The position numbers were made by a program, and so were the translations under genes. DNA of 64,000 bases from Frisingicoccus sp902471845 (GTDB lineage Bacteria > Bacillota > Clostridia > Lachnospirales > Lachnospiraceae), in NCBI RefSeq assembly GCF_047030795.1, contig NZ_JBKYIC010000004.1. The stretch is one strand, 5' to 3'. This document shows positions 62,921-64,000 of the stretch, piece after piece (within the stretch, counting starts at the first letter, position 1; every line of letters starts with the position of its first letter). A model generated the notes under the pieces. The model did no database searches. It saw only the letters and a list, made by a program, of their open reading frames with translations, and had not been told where the DNA came from.

Positions 62921-63862
62921 ATGAAAAATTTAGAAGCATTAATAGAAGATTATTTAAAAAACTGTGAAACGCTAAAAAAATTAAATCAAAAAACACTTAA
63001 AGCATATCGCATTGATTTAAAGCAGTTTCATACATTTATGTTGCCTTACCCTGATTTTATTGACAAAACTACCATAACTGAATATATCTCATCTCTGCAT
63101 CAAAAATATCAGCCTAAAACAGCCAAACGGAAAATTGCATCTATAAAGGCATTTTTCCATTACTTAATTTATGAAGACATAATCCAAATAAACCCACTGG
63201 ACAAAATAAATATAAAATTTCGTGAACCACAAACTTTACCACGAACAATTCCTGACACTGTTATAGAAACTTTTATTTCAACGCTATATAAACAGAGGTC
63301 ACTTGCAAAAACAACATATCAAAGTAATGCTATACTTCGAGATATTACTGTAATTGAACTTCTCTTTGCAACTGGAGTTAGAATTTCTGAATTATGTAAT
63401 CTGACTCTTCCTCAAATCGATTTAACATCTTATAAAATTATTATTTATGGGAAAGGTGCCAAAGAACGAATGATCCAAATTGGAAATGATGATGTTAAAA
63501 AGATTTTATCCGAATATTATTCTATTTATAAAAATGACATATCTGCAACTGGCTGGTTTTTCATAAATCGTCTCCACCGAAGGTACTCCGAAGAATCTGT
63601 CCGGACAATGATTGTTAAATACCTTAATTTGGCAATGATTGATATGCATATTACCCCGCATATGTTCCGTCATTCTTTTGCAACGTTACTCTTAGAAGCT
63701 GATGTTGATATCCGCTATATACAAAAAATGCTTGGTCATAGCTCTATTAAAACTACGGAAATCTATACGAACGTATCCATGGCAAAACAAAACAATATTT
63801 TATCAACAAAACATCCTCGAAACTTTATGAAATTAGATATTAAATTTGGTTACACAAAATGA
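62921..63862 (+). CDS. Tyrosine recombinase (XerD-like)
   Basis: The 313-residue protein has an N-terminal core-binding domain (LIEDYLKNCETLKKLNQKTLKAYRIDLKQFHTFM) and a catalytic domain with ATGVRISELCNLTL, HMFRHSFATLLLE and LGHSSIKTTEIYTNV; all catalytic residues are present. I take the ATG at 62921, eight bases after AAAGGAG. It is AT-rich compared with the core genes. Lone recombinases of this type in Lachnospiraceae often flip promoters of surface loci or serve small elements. What it acts on lies outside or at the palindrome upstream. Confidence 0.9.
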   Translation: MKNLEALIEDYLKNCETLKKLNQKTLKAYRIDLKQFHTFMLPYPDFIDKTTITEYISSLHQKYQPKTAKRKIASIKAFFHYLIYEDIIQINPLDKINIKFREPQTLPRTIPDTVIETFISTLYKQRSLAKTTYQSNAILRDITVIELLFATGVRISELCNLTLPQIDLTSYKIIIYGKGAKERMIQIGNDDVKKILSEYYSIYKNDISATGWFFINRLHRRYSEESVRTMIVKYLNLAMIDMHITPHMFRHSFATLLLEADVDIRYIQKMLGHSSIKTTEIYTNVSMAKQNNILSTKHPRNFMKLDIKFGYTK

Positions 63863-63872
63863 TAACTATTAG

Positions 63873-63914
63873 AAAAATCCGCCTGACTACTAACAATAGT
63901 TCAAGCGGATTTTT
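63873..63914. terminator. Terminator of the second recombinase
   Basis: AAAAATCCGC and GCGGATTTTT are perfect complements with a 22-base loop containing ACTA/TAGT. It starts just after the stop codon. Confidence 0.7.
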
Positions 63915-64000
63915 CACATCACATGATGGTTCGATTGTTTGCTCCTATAAAGAATAAAGAAACCTATTAATCTATGAACCAGGGATAATACATGATTATC

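Noticed and set aside
1..64000. CRISPR arrays, tRNA and rRNA genes
   Set aside because: I looked for regularly spaced repeats, tRNA cloverleaf ends and rRNA signatures and saw none.

Overview
The window reads as chromosome of an anaerobic, spore-forming member of the Bacillota, most likely Lachnospiraceae. Spo0A, CodY, a rubrerythrin, a fused pyruvate-type ferredoxin oxidoreductase and a 1457-residue 2-hydroxyacyl-CoA dehydratase activase all point that way. I saw no rRNA, tRNA or CRISPR array.

Layout. 1-6350 is a patchwork: the end of an OmpR-type response regulator, an epimerase broken by one missing base, a DUF4393-like stub, a small XRE/NTF2/metallo-hydrolase cluster, the tail of a serine recombinase, a second frameshifted gene and a RhuM-family gene. 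The RhuM gene begins inside a decayed copy of the rlmD 3' end. 6857-12902 is a tight four-gene minus-strand operon that looks like an ABC-three-component type defence system plus an AlbA_2/winged-helix protein. It lies between that rlmD remnant and intact rlmD (13044-14309), so the 3' end of rlmD looks like an old integration site. 14441-35193 is core metabolism and regulation: TIGR04076 protein, rubrerythrin, 2-oxoacid:ferredoxin oxidoreductase (alpha-beta and gamma-delta fusions), a cupin regulator with a metallo-hydrolase, the giant activase, an aldehyde dehydrogenase, a five-gene peptide ABC importer behind an attenuator-like leader, an EamA transporter, glgA and spo0A.

35420-46100 holds an M23 peptidase, a TetR-controlled ABC exporter, an SOS-controlled Y-family polymerase with a YolD-like partner, and an AgrC/AgrA-like two-component system followed by a CPBP protease and an 83-residue hydrophobic peptide that may be a bacteriocin. 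46176-50510 is housekeeping (tsf, rpsB, codY, an AGCS symporter). 50640-53050 is the most unusual locus: a tyrosine recombinase, a 106-bp promoter-bearing segment bounded by perfect 27-bp inverted repeats, and a TnpB-family protein whose three RuvC acidic residues all appear replaced, followed by an omega-RNA-like tail. This resembles a phase-variable, RNA-guided but nuclease-dead regulator. 53110-58214 is a NarL/HisKA_3 two-component system divergent from a three-gene ABC exporter with a clear inverted repeat between them. 58275-62386 holds unrecognised proteins and a SWIM zinc-finger protein, and the window ends with a second tyrosine recombinase.

Three genes carry single-base frameshifts. 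These may be true pseudogenes or sequence errors. Operons are inferred from overlaps and short gaps. Several start codons were moved to the position with a ribosome binding site and are noted case by case.
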